A stretch of 36,862 bases of DNA from Bacteroidota bacterium (GCA_022711175.1 JAKLFM010000029.1:1-36862), one strand, 5' to 3'; shown: positions 25,549-33,205, numbered from the stretch's first letter. Numbers and translations are program-made. The notes: a model not told the origin generated them from the letters alone.

Positions 25549-26529
25549 ATGCTAAAGGCATTATCAAAATCAGGAACGCTGCTGCAACTCATTGTTTTTC
25601 TGGCAATTGGCGCTCTATTGTGGTTTCCTGCCTTTGTGCATCCGCCGGGAATCGCATCGAGCAAACTGGCAGGGCCGCTTTTCACAATGCTATCAGCCTG
25701 GTTTGATGGTAGCCTTTTTTGGCCTGTGCTAACTTCGGCTATTTTACTGGTTTTCCAGGCCTTCATACTTCATACATTACTTTCATCAAACGACCTCATC
25801 CCGCGCGATTGCCTCGTGGAATCAGTGGTTTTGCTGGTACTATTGAGTTGGAATCCGTCGGTTTTGTCGTTTAATCCTGCAGTTCCGGCACTGTTATTCG
25901 TCCTCGTGGCTATATACATGATTATGAGGATGTATGGTAACGATGAGCCATACCAATATGTTTTCACGGCAGCCCTTTCCATAGCTGTGGCTTCACTCTT
26001 TTACCTTCCTGCCGCCTGGTTTATCACCGGAGTTTGGATAAGCCATCTTACCTATCGCATTGCATCCTGGCGCGAATGGTTTATTTCGATACTGGGATTT
26101 GTAGTTCCCTTTCTCTATGTTTTCAGCTATTATTACTGGATGGGTGAACTGAGCGAAGGTTGGATCAGGTTATCGCGGGCCATCATGCAACCATTCAGTC
26201 ATATCGAGCACATGGCCGATTATGAAATTTTCACGTTCGTATTGTTGGGTATTACGATGCTGATAACCCTACTGATAACGATAAATGGCATTCAGGATAA
26301 ACTGATAAGCATCAGACGAAAAGCGTGGATCATCGTTGATTTTGCGCTTGCAGGAACAGGTATGATGCTATTCACTTTTAATGACTTCCGTACTTCACAT
26401 ATTTTCATTTTGGTTCCTGCCGTTTTCTTTATTTCGTATGCAATAATCATGGTTAAAAGAAGTAAAATCGTTGACTGGCTGGTCACTGCAGTGCTTATAA
26501 TTGCTGTTTCCATTCATTTCTTCCTGTGA
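25549..26529 (+). CDS. Polytopic membrane protein, probably DUF6427
   Basis: A 326-residue, highly hydrophobic protein with about nine to ten membrane spans. It starts 10 nt after purD. The segment order resembles DUF6427, a Bacteroidota family of unknown function: an N-terminal span with FPAFVHPP, a loop with LIPRDCLVESVVLLVLLSWN, VASLFYLPAAWFITGVWISH, SWREWFISILGFVVPFLYVF, and TFNDFRTSHIFILVPAVFFI. No catalytic motif was recognised. The family name is a recollection, not a search result. The stop overlaps the region just before the rnhB start, so the two are probably coupled. Confidence 0.65.
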   Translation: MLKALSKSGTLLQLIVFLAIGALLWFPAFVHPPGIASSKLAGPLFTMLSAWFDGSLFWPVLTSAILLVFQAFILHTLLSSNDLIPRDCLVESVVLLVLLSWNPSVLSFNPAVPALLFVLVAIYMIMRMYGNDEPYQYVFTAALSIAVASLFYLPAAWFITGVWISHLTYRIASWREWFISILGFVVPFLYVFSYYYWMGELSEGWIRLSRAIMQPFSHIEHMADYEIFTFVLLGITMLITLLITINGIQDKLISIRRKAWIIVDFALAGTGMMLFTFNDFRTSHIFILVPAVFFISYAIIMVKRSKIVDWLVTAVLIIAVSIHFFL

Positions 26530-26531
26530 TC

Positions 26532-27119
26532 ATGTTAAGAAGAAGATACCAATCTGAAGTTTTGGAAGCCGGCGTGGACGAAGCAGGAAGAGGATGCCTG
26601 GCAGGACCGGTTTATGCTGCCGCAGTTATACTTCCTGAAGATTTTATTTGCCACGAACTCAATGATTCAAAGCAGCTTAGCAAAAAGCTTCGTGACAAAT
26701 TAAGACCTGTGATTGAGCAACAGTCCATCAGTTGGGCTATTGGCATTGCCGATCAGTATGAAATTGACAGCCTGAACATACTCAATGCTTCACATCTTGC
26801 CATGCACCGTGCGATTGAAGGCTTAAAGGTTAGACCGGGTTTTCTGATCATTGACGGCAACAGGTTCAAACCATATGCCGGAATCGAATCAAGGTGTATA
26901 GTAAAGGGCGATGCCACTTTTATGTCAATTGCGGCAGCATCAATACTTGCGAAAACTCACCGCGATGAATTCATGAACACAGTTTCGATTGAATATCCTT
27001 GCTACATTTGGGGAAATAACAAAGGCTACCCGACCGAAGAACACCGAAAAGCAATAATAAATCACGGATTATCGCCGTTACATCGCCGGAGTTTCTCCTT
27101 CCAGCAGAAACTTTTCTGA
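26532..27119 (+). CDS. rnhB: Ribonuclease HII
   Basis: A 195-residue enzyme that cuts RNA in RNA/DNA hybrids and at single ribonucleotides misinserted in DNA. The ATG at 26532 follows the upstream stop by 2 nt; an in-frame GTG at 26526 is less likely. The DEDD active site is intact: GVDEAGRGCLAGPV (Asp16, Glu17), FLIIDGNRF (third Asp) and KTHRDEFM (fourth Asp). CIVKGDATFMSIAAASILAK and the C-terminal WGNNKGYPTEEHRKAI with LSPLHRRSF are also family hallmarks. It is the last gene of the pyrK operon; a GC-rich hairpin lies 41 nt downstream. Confidence 0.96.
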   Translation: MLRRRYQSEVLEAGVDEAGRGCLAGPVYAAAVILPEDFICHELNDSKQLSKKLRDKLRPVIEQQSISWAIGIADQYEIDSLNILNASHLAMHRAIEGLKVRPGFLIIDGNRFKPYAGIESRCIVKGDATFMSIAAASILAKTHRDEFMNTVSIEYPCYIWGNNKGYPTEEHRKAIINHGLSPLHRRSFSFQQKLF

Positions 27120-27149
27120 TGAACTTCCACTAAAATAGTTTTAACAATA

Positions 27150-27288
27150 AAACACAAAACCCCGCCTTTAGGGGCGGGGATTCATGAACCAAATTATTAA
27201 CCAATTTTAACCAGAAAACCTCTTACCAGAGAAATATAGAAAATCTTGTTGATTACGCTTTTTCGATAACCAGTCTTGAAGCGAATAC
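27150..27288 (-). ncRNA. Putative minus-strand small RNA, about 135-140 nt
   Basis: The 446-nt gap 27120-27565 has no credible gene. On its minus strand there is a good Bacteroidota promoter (27294-27326) and, about 110 nt further on, a terminator with 7 GC pairs followed by a T-rich tail. A transcript would start near 27288 and end near 27150. Inside it, CGCTT/AAGCG (about 27280-27253) and CTCT/AGAG can form short stems. No ATG-started frame of useful length was found in it; a 13-codon frame reading VAVFASRLVIEKA lacks a start codon. It is antisense to no known gene. No Rfam family was recognised. Confidence 0.45.
27160..27179 (-). terminator. GC-rich terminator hairpin (small RNA; perhaps also rnhB)
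   Basis: CCCCGCC (27160-27166) pairs with GGCGGGG (27173-27179) over a 6-nt loop. Only the minus strand has a T-rich tail (TTTTGTGTTTT); on the plus strand ATTCATG follows. So its main direction is minus, though it could also protect the 3' end of the rnhB mRNA. Confidence 0.7.
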
Positions 27289-27293
27289 GGCTA

Positions 27294-27326
27294 CAAAATT
27301 ACAAACATTTTTTAAATCATTACAAA
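27294..27326 (-). promoter_or_regulatory. Bacteroidota promoter for the putative small RNA
   Basis: The minus strand has TTTG (27326-27323), a 21-nt spacer, and TAATTTTG (27301-27294): a full -33/-7 match with the same spacing as the promoter at 28582-28614. Confidence 0.6.
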
Positions 27327-27531
27327 AGTTTATAAAAAATATTATTAATTATTTCAGACTTTATACAATACTAACTTAATGCTTGCTTGACAATATCCTT
27401 GTGTTTTTAACTTTATATACTTTGTATGAATGAGTTATTTATGCATGAGCAATACAATCGCCTGATGTGTGCTCCAATGGTCTGAATGATCGGGTTTTGA
27501 TATTCGTTCCTATTCCTTTCATTATTTGATA

Positions 27532-27539
27532 TATCTTTG
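27532..27539 (+). promoter_or_regulatory. Possible -7 promoter element for the glucosaminidase gene
   Basis: TATCTTTG matches TAnnTTTG, 26 nt before the ATG at 27566. A second match, TAATTTTG (27557-27564), is too close to the ATG to give a normal leader. No proper -33 box was found for the first. Confidence 0.35.
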
Positions 27540-27565
27540 GCATCTTAGTACAAAAATAATTTTGT

Positions 27566-28576
27566 ATGCTCCGCAAACTGTTAATAATTCATATATTTTC
27601 AACACTTTACATTGCCTGCTACGGGCAGTCGAAACCATTGAATCCCGAAACAAAAGCTTATATCGCGAAATTCAATGCTATCGCCGTTGCCGAAATGCAG
27701 CAGTATAAAATACCAGCTAGCATCACACTCGCACAAGGTATCATTGAAAGCAACAACGGCAAAAGCCCGCTTGCGCTCGATGCCAATAACCATTTTGGAA
27801 TCAAATGCCAGAAGGATTGGACCGGAGACACCTATCTGTTTGATGACGATGAAGAAAATGAATGTTTCCGGAAATATAAAAACGCAGAGGATTCGTACCG
27901 CGACCATTCGGTGTTCTTAACTACAAGGCAGCGTTATGCTGAATTGTTCAGTCTTTCAATTACTGATTACAAAGGATGGGCGCGCGGTTTAAGCCAGTTT
28001 GGCTATGCCACCAATCCTAATTATCCCGATATTTTAATCCGGGTTATTGAGGACTACCAGCTTTACCTTTACGATAATATTTCAGAGCAGCAACAGATTG
28101 CTAATAACGAAATAAAAGTTCAGCCTGAGATTGCGGGAAATAATTCAGGAGAAGTCAGCGAGAAGGGTCCTGTTGTGTTCAGGAAAGCATACCGGATGCC
28201 TCAGCCTTCGGAGTTCAAGCTGATTTACACGAGTAAACTGGGTCGGAAGGTTTACCAAAACAACGGGATTCCTTTTGTTTTTGCAAGGAAAAATGATACA
28301 TGGTATGACCTGGCATCGGAATTTGGTATCTACACTTTTCAGATATACCGGCAGAATGACCTGCAACTCACTGATCCGATAACCGAAGGCCAAATCATTT
28401 ACCTTGAACCCAAAAAGCGGCAGGCTCTGGTAAAAAGTTATATTTTCGACAGAAACGACAGTATGTATGCTGTTTCTCAACGGTTTGGAATTAAACTGAG
28501 CCATCTATACAAATATAATGGGCTCTTGCCGGGTGATGAACCAGCTCCCGGAACAACAATTTTGCTCCGAAAGTAG
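27566..28576 (+). CDS. Secreted glucosaminidase-domain peptidoglycan hydrolase with LysM
   Basis: A 336-residue protein. Residues 1-21 form a signal peptide ending CYGQ. Residues about 35-170 match the glucosaminidase (FlgJ/GH73-like) domain: IPASITLAQGIIESNNGKSP with the catalytic Glu, then LALDANNHFGIKCQKDWTGD, KYKNAEDSYRDHSVFL and WARGLSQFGYATNPNYPDIL. Two LysM-like repeats follow a linker: about 235-287 (FARKNDTWYDLASEFGIYTF) and about 290-336 (FDRNDSMYAVSQRFGIKLSH). It should cut the glycan strands of peptidoglycan in the periplasm, with LysM anchoring it to the wall. Such proteins are common in Bacteroidota. The next gene has its own promoter just after this stop. Confidence 0.9.
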   Translation: MLRKLLIIHIFSTLYIACYGQSKPLNPETKAYIAKFNAIAVAEMQQYKIPASITLAQGIIESNNGKSPLALDANNHFGIKCQKDWTGDTYLFDDDEENECFRKYKNAEDSYRDHSVFLTTRQRYAELFSLSITDYKGWARGLSQFGYATNPNYPDILIRVIEDYQLYLYDNISEQQQIANNEIKVQPEIAGNNSGEVSEKGPVVFRKAYRMPQPSEFKLIYTSKLGRKVYQNNGIPFVFARKNDTWYDLASEFGIYTFQIYRQNDLQLTDPITEGQIIYLEPKKRQALVKSYIFDRNDSMYAVSQRFGIKLSHLYKYNGLLPGDEPAPGTTILLRK

Positions 28577-28581
28577 TCTGA

Positions 28582-28614
28582 TTTGTTGTATGTATCTCAA
28601 AACTATTATTTTTG
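28582..28614 (+). promoter_or_regulatory. Bacteroidota promoter of the riboswitch-TonB receptor transcript
   Basis: TTTG (28582-28585), a 21-nt spacer and TATTTTTG (28607-28614) match the -33/-7 consensus. Transcription would start near 28620, about 26 nt before the riboswitch. Confidence 0.7.
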
Positions 28615-28645
28615 CACCAGATTGTTAATTCAATAACAGTAAAAA

Positions 28646-28762
28646 CATTCTTCAGGGCAGGGTGAAATTCCCGATCGGCGGTATAGTCCGCGACTTCCGA
28701 AATTCGGAACTGACCAGGTGAAAGTCCTGGACCGACAGTAAAGTCTGGATGAAAGAAGAGTG
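28646..28762 (+). promoter_or_regulatory. FMN riboswitch (RFN element)
   Basis: The conserved core is nearly complete: AGGGCAGGGTGAAATTCCCG (28654-28673), ATCGGCGGTATAGTCCGCGA (28674-28693), a variable hairpin TTCCGAAATTCGGAA, then TGACCAGGTGAAAGTCCTGG (28711-28730), ACCGACAGTAAAGTCTGGAT and GAAAGAAG. P1 is formed by CATTCTTC (28646-28653) with GAAGAGTG (28755-28762), eight pairs including one G-U. This is the RFN aptamer, which binds FMN and normally represses riboflavin synthesis or uptake genes. Here it lies in the leader of a lone TonB-dependent receptor gene. Confidence 0.95.
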
Positions 28763-28815
28763 ACGGTGTTCTGCATTCCCTTTTGGGCTTTGCCCCGTTA
28801 TGAGTATTTCTCGCA

Positions 28816-28848
28816 CTGCCCTGGTTTGTTAGCCGGGTTTTTTATTTT
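28816..28848 (+). terminator. Riboswitch expression platform: terminator with overlapping antiterminator arm
   Basis: CCTGG (28820-28824) pairs with CCGGG (28833-28837, one U-G), followed by TTTTTTATTTT (28838-28848). The sequence CTGCCCT (28816-28822) overlaps the left arm and is a perfect complement of AGGGCAG (28654-28660) at the 5' edge of the aptamer core. Pairing of these two would break the terminator when the aptamer is unfolded. A weaker GGGC/GCCC hairpin lies between (about 28785-28795). Confidence 0.65.
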
Positions 28849-28854
28849 GCAGCC

Positions 28855-31443
28855 ATGAGAAAACAATTCTTCGAAATACAACTATTAGTGCTAATCATTT
28901 ATGCGTCAGCAAACGCATATAGTCAAAGCACGGGTCAGATCATCGGACGTGTTATTGATCAGTCCACCGGGGCACCGGTTGTTAATGCCGAAATAAAGTT
29001 TTCTGGGCCACTAAAAGGAACTGTTTCCGATTCAGCCGGCATGTTTATGATCAGGGCTGCAACAGGTTCGTACGATGTGGCCATCACCCATATTTCATAC
29101 GAAAGCTATACCGCAAAAATTAAGGTAAGGGAACATCAGAACATTGATGTCACAGATATTCAATTGGTTCCCAAGGTGGTTGCACTCAAAGAAGTGAGAA
29201 TCCTTTCTTCTTACGTGTCCGATCGCTCAACCCCGGTAGCTGTTTCAACAATCAATACTGCTGAAATAGAAAAACAGGCCGGAAACAAAGATTACCCCGA
29301 ACTGCTTAATCAAGTACCGGGGATATATGCCACGAGGCAGGGTGGTGGTTCCGGTGACGACAGGCTTACCATCCGTGGATTTCAGCAGGAGAACATAGCA
29401 CTTTTACTCAATGGCGTGCCCGTGAGTAGTATGGAAAACGGACTTGTTTACTGGTCTAACTGGATGGGTTTGACTGATGCAACCGAAGCAATACAGGTGC
29501 AACGAGGGCTTGGCGCTTCGCGGGTTGCAATGAACTCGGTTGGTGGTACAGTAAACATTATCACAAAAACCACATCCGTCACCAGAGGCAGTGCGCTTCG
29601 TTACAGCATTTCTGATTATGGTAATCAAAAATTTTCGCTGCAGTTGAATTCCGGTAAAATGAAGAACGGCCTTGCATTATCGTTTCTGGGTTCACGAACT
29701 CAGGGCCCGGGCTATGTAGATGGCACATACACAAATGGTTGGGCTTACTATTTTTCGGTTAGTTGGGAGAAATTCAGGAACCACAAACTCGTTCTCACAG
29801 CCATCGGCTCTCCCGAAAAGCATGGGCAGCGGAACTACGGCAGCACCTACGAGTCAATAGAAAAACTTGGAATACGATATAATTCCGAGTGGGGCTATTA
29901 CAATGGTAAAATGCTCAATCTTTCAGAGAATTTCTATCATAAACCTCAGGTAAATCTGAACCATTACTGGAAGATCAATGAAAAGATACTGTTGGCATCA
30001 TCGGCTTATCTGTCAGTTGGTTACGGGGGAGGAAGATATTCCGAGGCATACAATTACGGAACATCTGTATATTATTTCAGAAAAGATAACCAGGTTGATT
30101 TTGATGCTGTAATTCAGCAAAACATTGCAAATGAGGACTCAACACAACTTTCCGACGGCACTTGGGTTAGGAAATATTCAAAAAACATACTCACGCATTA
30201 CAGGGCAAACCATTACTGGACAGGAATTCTTTCAACGCTCAACTTTCAGGCAAGGCCTTCTTTAAAAATAATTGCCGGCCTTCATGTCAGAACTTTCAAA
30301 TCGCATCTTTACGAAGAAATCAATGACCTGATGGGCGGTGAATACTGGGTCGAACAATATGCATGGTCGCTGGCAGGTATTGCCGGGCGGGAACAAATAA
30401 AACGAATCGGTGACATTATAAATGTTGATAACTACTCGCTGATGAATTACGGTAATATGTTTGCCCAGGCCGAGTTTACGCGCGGAAAGTTTAACATGTT
30501 TCTTGCGTCAACAGTTTCGGGCACAAATTACCGGCGGGAGGATCCTTACAATTATCCAGCAGGCCCAAAGAGTGAAATGGTTGCCAAAATTGGCGGTGAT
30601 GCAAAGGCGGGTTTAAGTTATGCACTCGACGGGGAAAGTAATTTGTATTTCAACCTCGGACTTTACTCGCGTGAACCGCTGTTCAAGTTTGTTTATGTAA
30701 ACTTTGGCAATACTGTGGCACATAATTTAAAAAATGAAAAAATCATGGCTGCCGAAGCAGGCTATACGTATGCTAACGGCAATAACACGCTGAGGATCAA
30801 CGGTTACACTACATATTGGAAGGACAAGTCACTGCTGTCGCGCGAAAATATCCAGCTGGCCGACAGTACTTTAACCCGTGCATTGGTTAGCGGGCTCAAT
30901 GCCCTGCATACAGGCCTGGAGATTGAGGCTGCATTTACAGTGGCCAGAAACCTGAGAACCGGCGCGAATTTCTCACTTGGTAACTGGAAATGGACAAATG
31001 ATATTAAAGCAAGCATCTATAACGATAACAAGGTTCTTATTGACAGCATGACTGTTTATGCGAAGGGATTATATGTAGGCGATGCGCCGCAAACACAATT
31101 GGGGATATTTGCAAGTTATCGCCTATTAAAACATTTCGATCTGGATATCAATTGGTTGTATTACGACAGACTTTATGCCAATTTTGATCCGGTGAATCGC
31201 TCAGATCCTCATGACAGGAGAAATCCTTACCGCCTGCCTGCCTACAGCCTCACCAACATTTTCATTGGGTATGACTTTTTGATTCAGGAAGTAAGAGCAA
31301 GAGCCCAGTTAAGCTGCGAAAACCTTTTCAACATACAAACACCGGTGAGAGGTGACGATGGCGCCGACCATTCTTCAAAGACTTTCACAGGATTCTGGAG
31401 CCTTGGCCGAACATTTAATCTCGCGATCAGATTCTCTTTTTAA
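28855..31443 (+). CDS. TonB-dependent outer-membrane receptor under FMN riboswitch control (candidate flavin importer)
   Basis: An 862-residue protein. Signal peptide 1-24 (ending NAYSQ); a CarboxypepD_reg-like domain about 26-110 (GQIIGRVIDQSTGAPVVNAE); plug about 120-240 (TINTAEIEKQAG, PELLNQVPGIYATRQGGGSG, LTIRGFQQENIALLLNGVPV, GGTVNIITKT); then the beta-barrel, ending with the aromatic residue expected for barrel insertion (FNLAIRFSF). At this size, and with no SusD neighbour, it is a vitamin/siderophore-type receptor rather than SusC. The mRNA leader carries an FMN riboswitch, which is the only evidence for substrate: riboflavin or another flavin. No inner-membrane permease or rib gene is nearby. 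The receptor class is secure, the ligand is inference. Confidence 0.93.
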   Translation: MRKQFFEIQLLVLIIYASANAYSQSTGQIIGRVIDQSTGAPVVNAEIKFSGPLKGTVSDSAGMFMIRAATGSYDVAITHISYESYTAKIKVREHQNIDVTDIQLVPKVVALKEVRILSSYVSDRSTPVAVSTINTAEIEKQAGNKDYPELLNQVPGIYATRQGGGSGDDRLTIRGFQQENIALLLNGVPVSSMENGLVYWSNWMGLTDATEAIQVQRGLGASRVAMNSVGGTVNIITKTTSVTRGSALRYSISDYGNQKFSLQLNSGKMKNGLALSFLGSRTQGPGYVDGTYTNGWAYYFSVSWEKFRNHKLVLTAIGSPEKHGQRNYGSTYESIEKLGIRYNSEWGYYNGKMLNLSENFYHKPQVNLNHYWKINEKILLASSAYLSVGYGGGRYSEAYNYGTSVYYFRKDNQVDFDAVIQQNIANEDSTQLSDGTWVRKYSKNILTHYRANHYWTGILSTLNFQARPSLKIIAGLHVRTFKSHLYEEINDLMGGEYWVEQYAWSLAGIAGREQIKRIGDIINVDNYSLMNYGNMFAQAEFTRGKFNMFLASTVSGTNYRREDPYNYPAGPKSEMVAKIGGDAKAGLSYALDGESNLYFNLGLYSREPLFKFVYVNFGNTVAHNLKNEKIMAAEAGYTYANGNNTLRINGYTTYWKDKSLLSRENIQLADSTLTRALVSGLNALHTGLEIEAAFTVARNLRTGANFSLGNWKWTNDIKASIYNDNKVLIDSMTVYAKGLYVGDAPQTQLGIFASYRLLKHFDLDINWLYYDRLYANFDPVNRSDPHDRRNPYRLPAYSLTNIFIGYDFLIQEVRARAQLSCENLFNIQTPVRGDDGADHSSKTFTGFWSLGRTFNLAIRFSF

Positions 31444-31531
31444 GATGTTGATATTAAGTTCGCTTCGCGCTACTTTGAATACTTTTAGATGGTTGCAACA
31501 AAAGTCAATGATTATTTGAAAAGTAATGGAT

Positions 31532-31918
31532 TTATAACTCCTTATACACCTTGCGCATTACAGCAGTCACCTCACAAGCGAAATCTTCAAGACCTGATTC
31601 CGGCATTCCTTTAACCATCGTTTCAGGATTCACCAGCGAAATTTCAACAGAACCGTTGTCGTGCTGCTGAACAATTACATTGCATGGCATCATAATCCCA
31701 ACTTTATCAAAGGTTGAAAGCGCTTTATAGGCAAATTTTGGATTGCAGGCTCCGAGAATCCGGTAAGGCCTGAAATCTACATCAATTTTTGTTTTAAGGG
31801 TTTCCTTTACATCAATCTGGGTGATGATGCCGAATCCATATTCTTTCAATAAACCGGTAACCTTTTCAATGGCATCTTCGAAGTTCAAATCAATCTTTTT
31901 TGTGAAATATGGTGTCAT
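31532..31918 (-). CDS. DUF302 family protein
   Basis: A 128-residue protein matching DUF302: LNFEDAIEKVTGLLKEYGFG, ITQIDVKETLKTKI, RPYRILGACNPKFAYKALST, the IMMPCNVIVQQ segment and EISLVNPETMVKG. DUF302 proteins are small alpha/beta proteins of unknown function, often in stress or sulfur contexts; the conserved Cys in GACNP and MPCN are typical. It converges with the TonB receptor gene and no clear terminator lies in the 88-nt gap. It probably has its own promoter (31995-32002), leaving the binding-protein gene upstream as a separate unit or read-through partner. Confidence 0.88.
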   Translation of the reverse strand: MTPYFTKKIDLNFEDAIEKVTGLLKEYGFGIITQIDVKETLKTKIDVDFRPYRILGACNPKFAYKALSTFDKVGIMMPCNVIVQQHDNGSVEISLVNPETMVKGMPESGLEDFACEVTAVMRKVYKEL

Positions 31919-31994
31919 AAGTTAATGATTATTGGTTTATGAGATGGAATTATCAGATCACATATCATCTCGTGTGGTGCTGAGTTTCAATCGC

Positions 31995-32002
31995 CAAAAA
32001 TA
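31995..32002 (-). promoter_or_regulatory. -7 promoter element for the DUF302 gene
   Basis: The minus strand reads TATTTTTG (TAnnTTTG), 76 nt upstream of the ATG; a loose ATTG lies 23 nt further up. The rest of 31919-32083 shows nothing else. Confidence 0.4.
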
Positions 32003-32083
32003 GCAGAATAATATTTCGGGAACGTCAATTTGATGATTAAGCTTTAATCTCCTGATCGCTGCTATGCAATGGATGATCGTATG

Positions 32084-33055
32084 TTACTGCGATAGTTTTT
32101 CCAGCGATTCTTTTGCATCGCATTTTCTTATTTCGCAATAGCCAAGCTTTACAGCCAGTTCCTGCCCATCGGTTAAAATCCAGCGAATGAATTCAGCGAT
32201 GTTCCTGTCTTCCGGCTTATTCTTTGTAACCAGTAAAAGGTTGCGACACAGCGCTGATGGATATATACCAAGATATGCTGCGCGGTGAAGTGATTCAATA
32301 TTGTTGTACACGTTTTCTTTTGCATCAATTTTCCCGTTTTTGTTCAAATCAACAGGTAACACCCTGATTCCGGATGATTGACTCTTCAATTCAGAATCGT
32401 AGGCATAATGGGCATTACAAAATCCAATGCTGGTTTGTTCGGTTCTGATTTTCTTTATCATTCCGGTATCACCGGTTATTTCAACTCCTTTGAATTCTGA
32501 TAATGAGCAGCCAAGGTACCTGGCCCATATCACCTCGGCACCCGATTCGTCCGATCGGGTTACCGGTGTAATCACACGCTTATCTTCTGTTCCTGTCAAA
32601 TCTCCCCAGGTAAGCGTTTTATCTTGTGTGAACACAGCTTTTAGCTTCTCGCGCGTCAAACCGGTTTGCATAAGTTTATCCACACCCTGGGCTGAAGCAT
32701 TCATAATTGGTAAAACACCTTCTTTTGTTACGGGCACACTCCACAATTCCAACGCTTCTTCGTCAGGTAAAAGCTCGCGTGAGGCCATCGCTATGCCTGT
32801 CTTTCCATCCATCAGGTCTTTTATACCTGCACCTGTGCCATTTGCCATGACTGCAATCTTGAGATCAGGATATTGCTTAGTAAACTCAGTTGCCCAGGCT
32901 TTCATCAGCGGTTCAAGTGCCCAGGCGCCTGAGATGTTTATTTCTCCCGATAATTGCCCAGTATTGTTCACCGAATCCGGTAATTCGGGTTTGTTTTTGC
33001 AACCAATCATCAGGATGATCAGTATAGCTGCCGGGAATGTTATTTTTGCTGACAT
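32084..33055 (-). CDS. PstS-like periplasmic substrate-binding lipoprotein (orphan)
   Basis: A 323-residue protein with a lipoprotein signal (LIILMIGCKNK, Cys19). The body is a PBP-like fold of the PstS/SphX group: KAWATEFTKQYPDLKIAVMA, NGTGAGIKDLMDGKTGIAMA, SRELLPDEEA, LTREKLKAVFTQDKTLTWGD, TRSDESGAEVIWARYL. Two points are odd. The first ligand loop, usually SGSTTV-like with phosphate-contacting Ser/Thr, reads SGAWALEPL. A perfect EF-hand-type loop, DLNKNGKIDAKE, lies at residues 236-247. The C-terminus has several Cys residues (LGYCEIRKCD). No pstA, pstB or pstC genes are near. It may bind phosphate, another oxyanion, or act as a sensor. Confidence 0.8.
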   Translation of the reverse strand: MSAKITFPAAILIILMIGCKNKPELPDSVNNTGQLSGEINISGAWALEPLMKAWATEFTKQYPDLKIAVMANGTGAGIKDLMDGKTGIAMASRELLPDEEALELWSVPVTKEGVLPIMNASAQGVDKLMQTGLTREKLKAVFTQDKTLTWGDLTGTEDKRVITPVTRSDESGAEVIWARYLGCSLSEFKGVEITGDTGMIKKIRTEQTSIGFCNAHYAYDSELKSQSSGIRVLPVDLNKNGKIDAKENVYNNIESLHRAAYLGIYPSALCRNLLLVTKNKPEDRNIAEFIRWILTDGQELAVKLGYCEIRKCDAKESLEKLSQ

Positions 33056-33116
33056 ACCGATAAGATTTGTAATTAGGCTAAGTTAAGAATAATTTTGCTG
33101 AATTAGATATGATAAC

Positions 33117-33148
33117 CAAAGATATTTGTTGATCAGAATTGAATCAAG
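33117..33148 (-). promoter_or_regulatory. Promoter of the binding-lipoprotein gene
   Basis: The minus strand has CTTG (33148-33145), a 20-nt spacer and TATCTTTG (33124-33117), close to the TTTG / TAnnTTTG consensus. The leader would be about 55 nt. Confidence 0.55.
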
Positions 33149-33205
33149 CCATCATACATTGTCGTATCCATACTCATTTGTATAAATACCGTTCTGAGCG
33201 CTAAA

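Noticed and set aside
27247..27340. Minus-strand frame ending VAVFASRLVIEKA within the putative small RNA
   Set aside because: No ATG, GTG or TTG start in a sensible place, and the predicted transcript starts inside the frame.
27426..27485. A 19-codon plus-strand frame (MNELFMHEQYNRLMCAPMV) in the gap before the glucosaminidase gene
   Set aside because: No ribosome binding site or convincing promoter, very short, and no recognised family.
31441..31531. Possible terminator between the TonB receptor and DUF302 genes (TTCGCTTCGCG)
   Set aside because: Only a three-pair stem could be made and there is no T-run directly after it.
32427..33086. 219-codon plus-strand frame opposite the binding-lipoprotein gene
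   Set aside because: Antisense shadow; the minus-strand gene has a lipobox and clear fold motifs.
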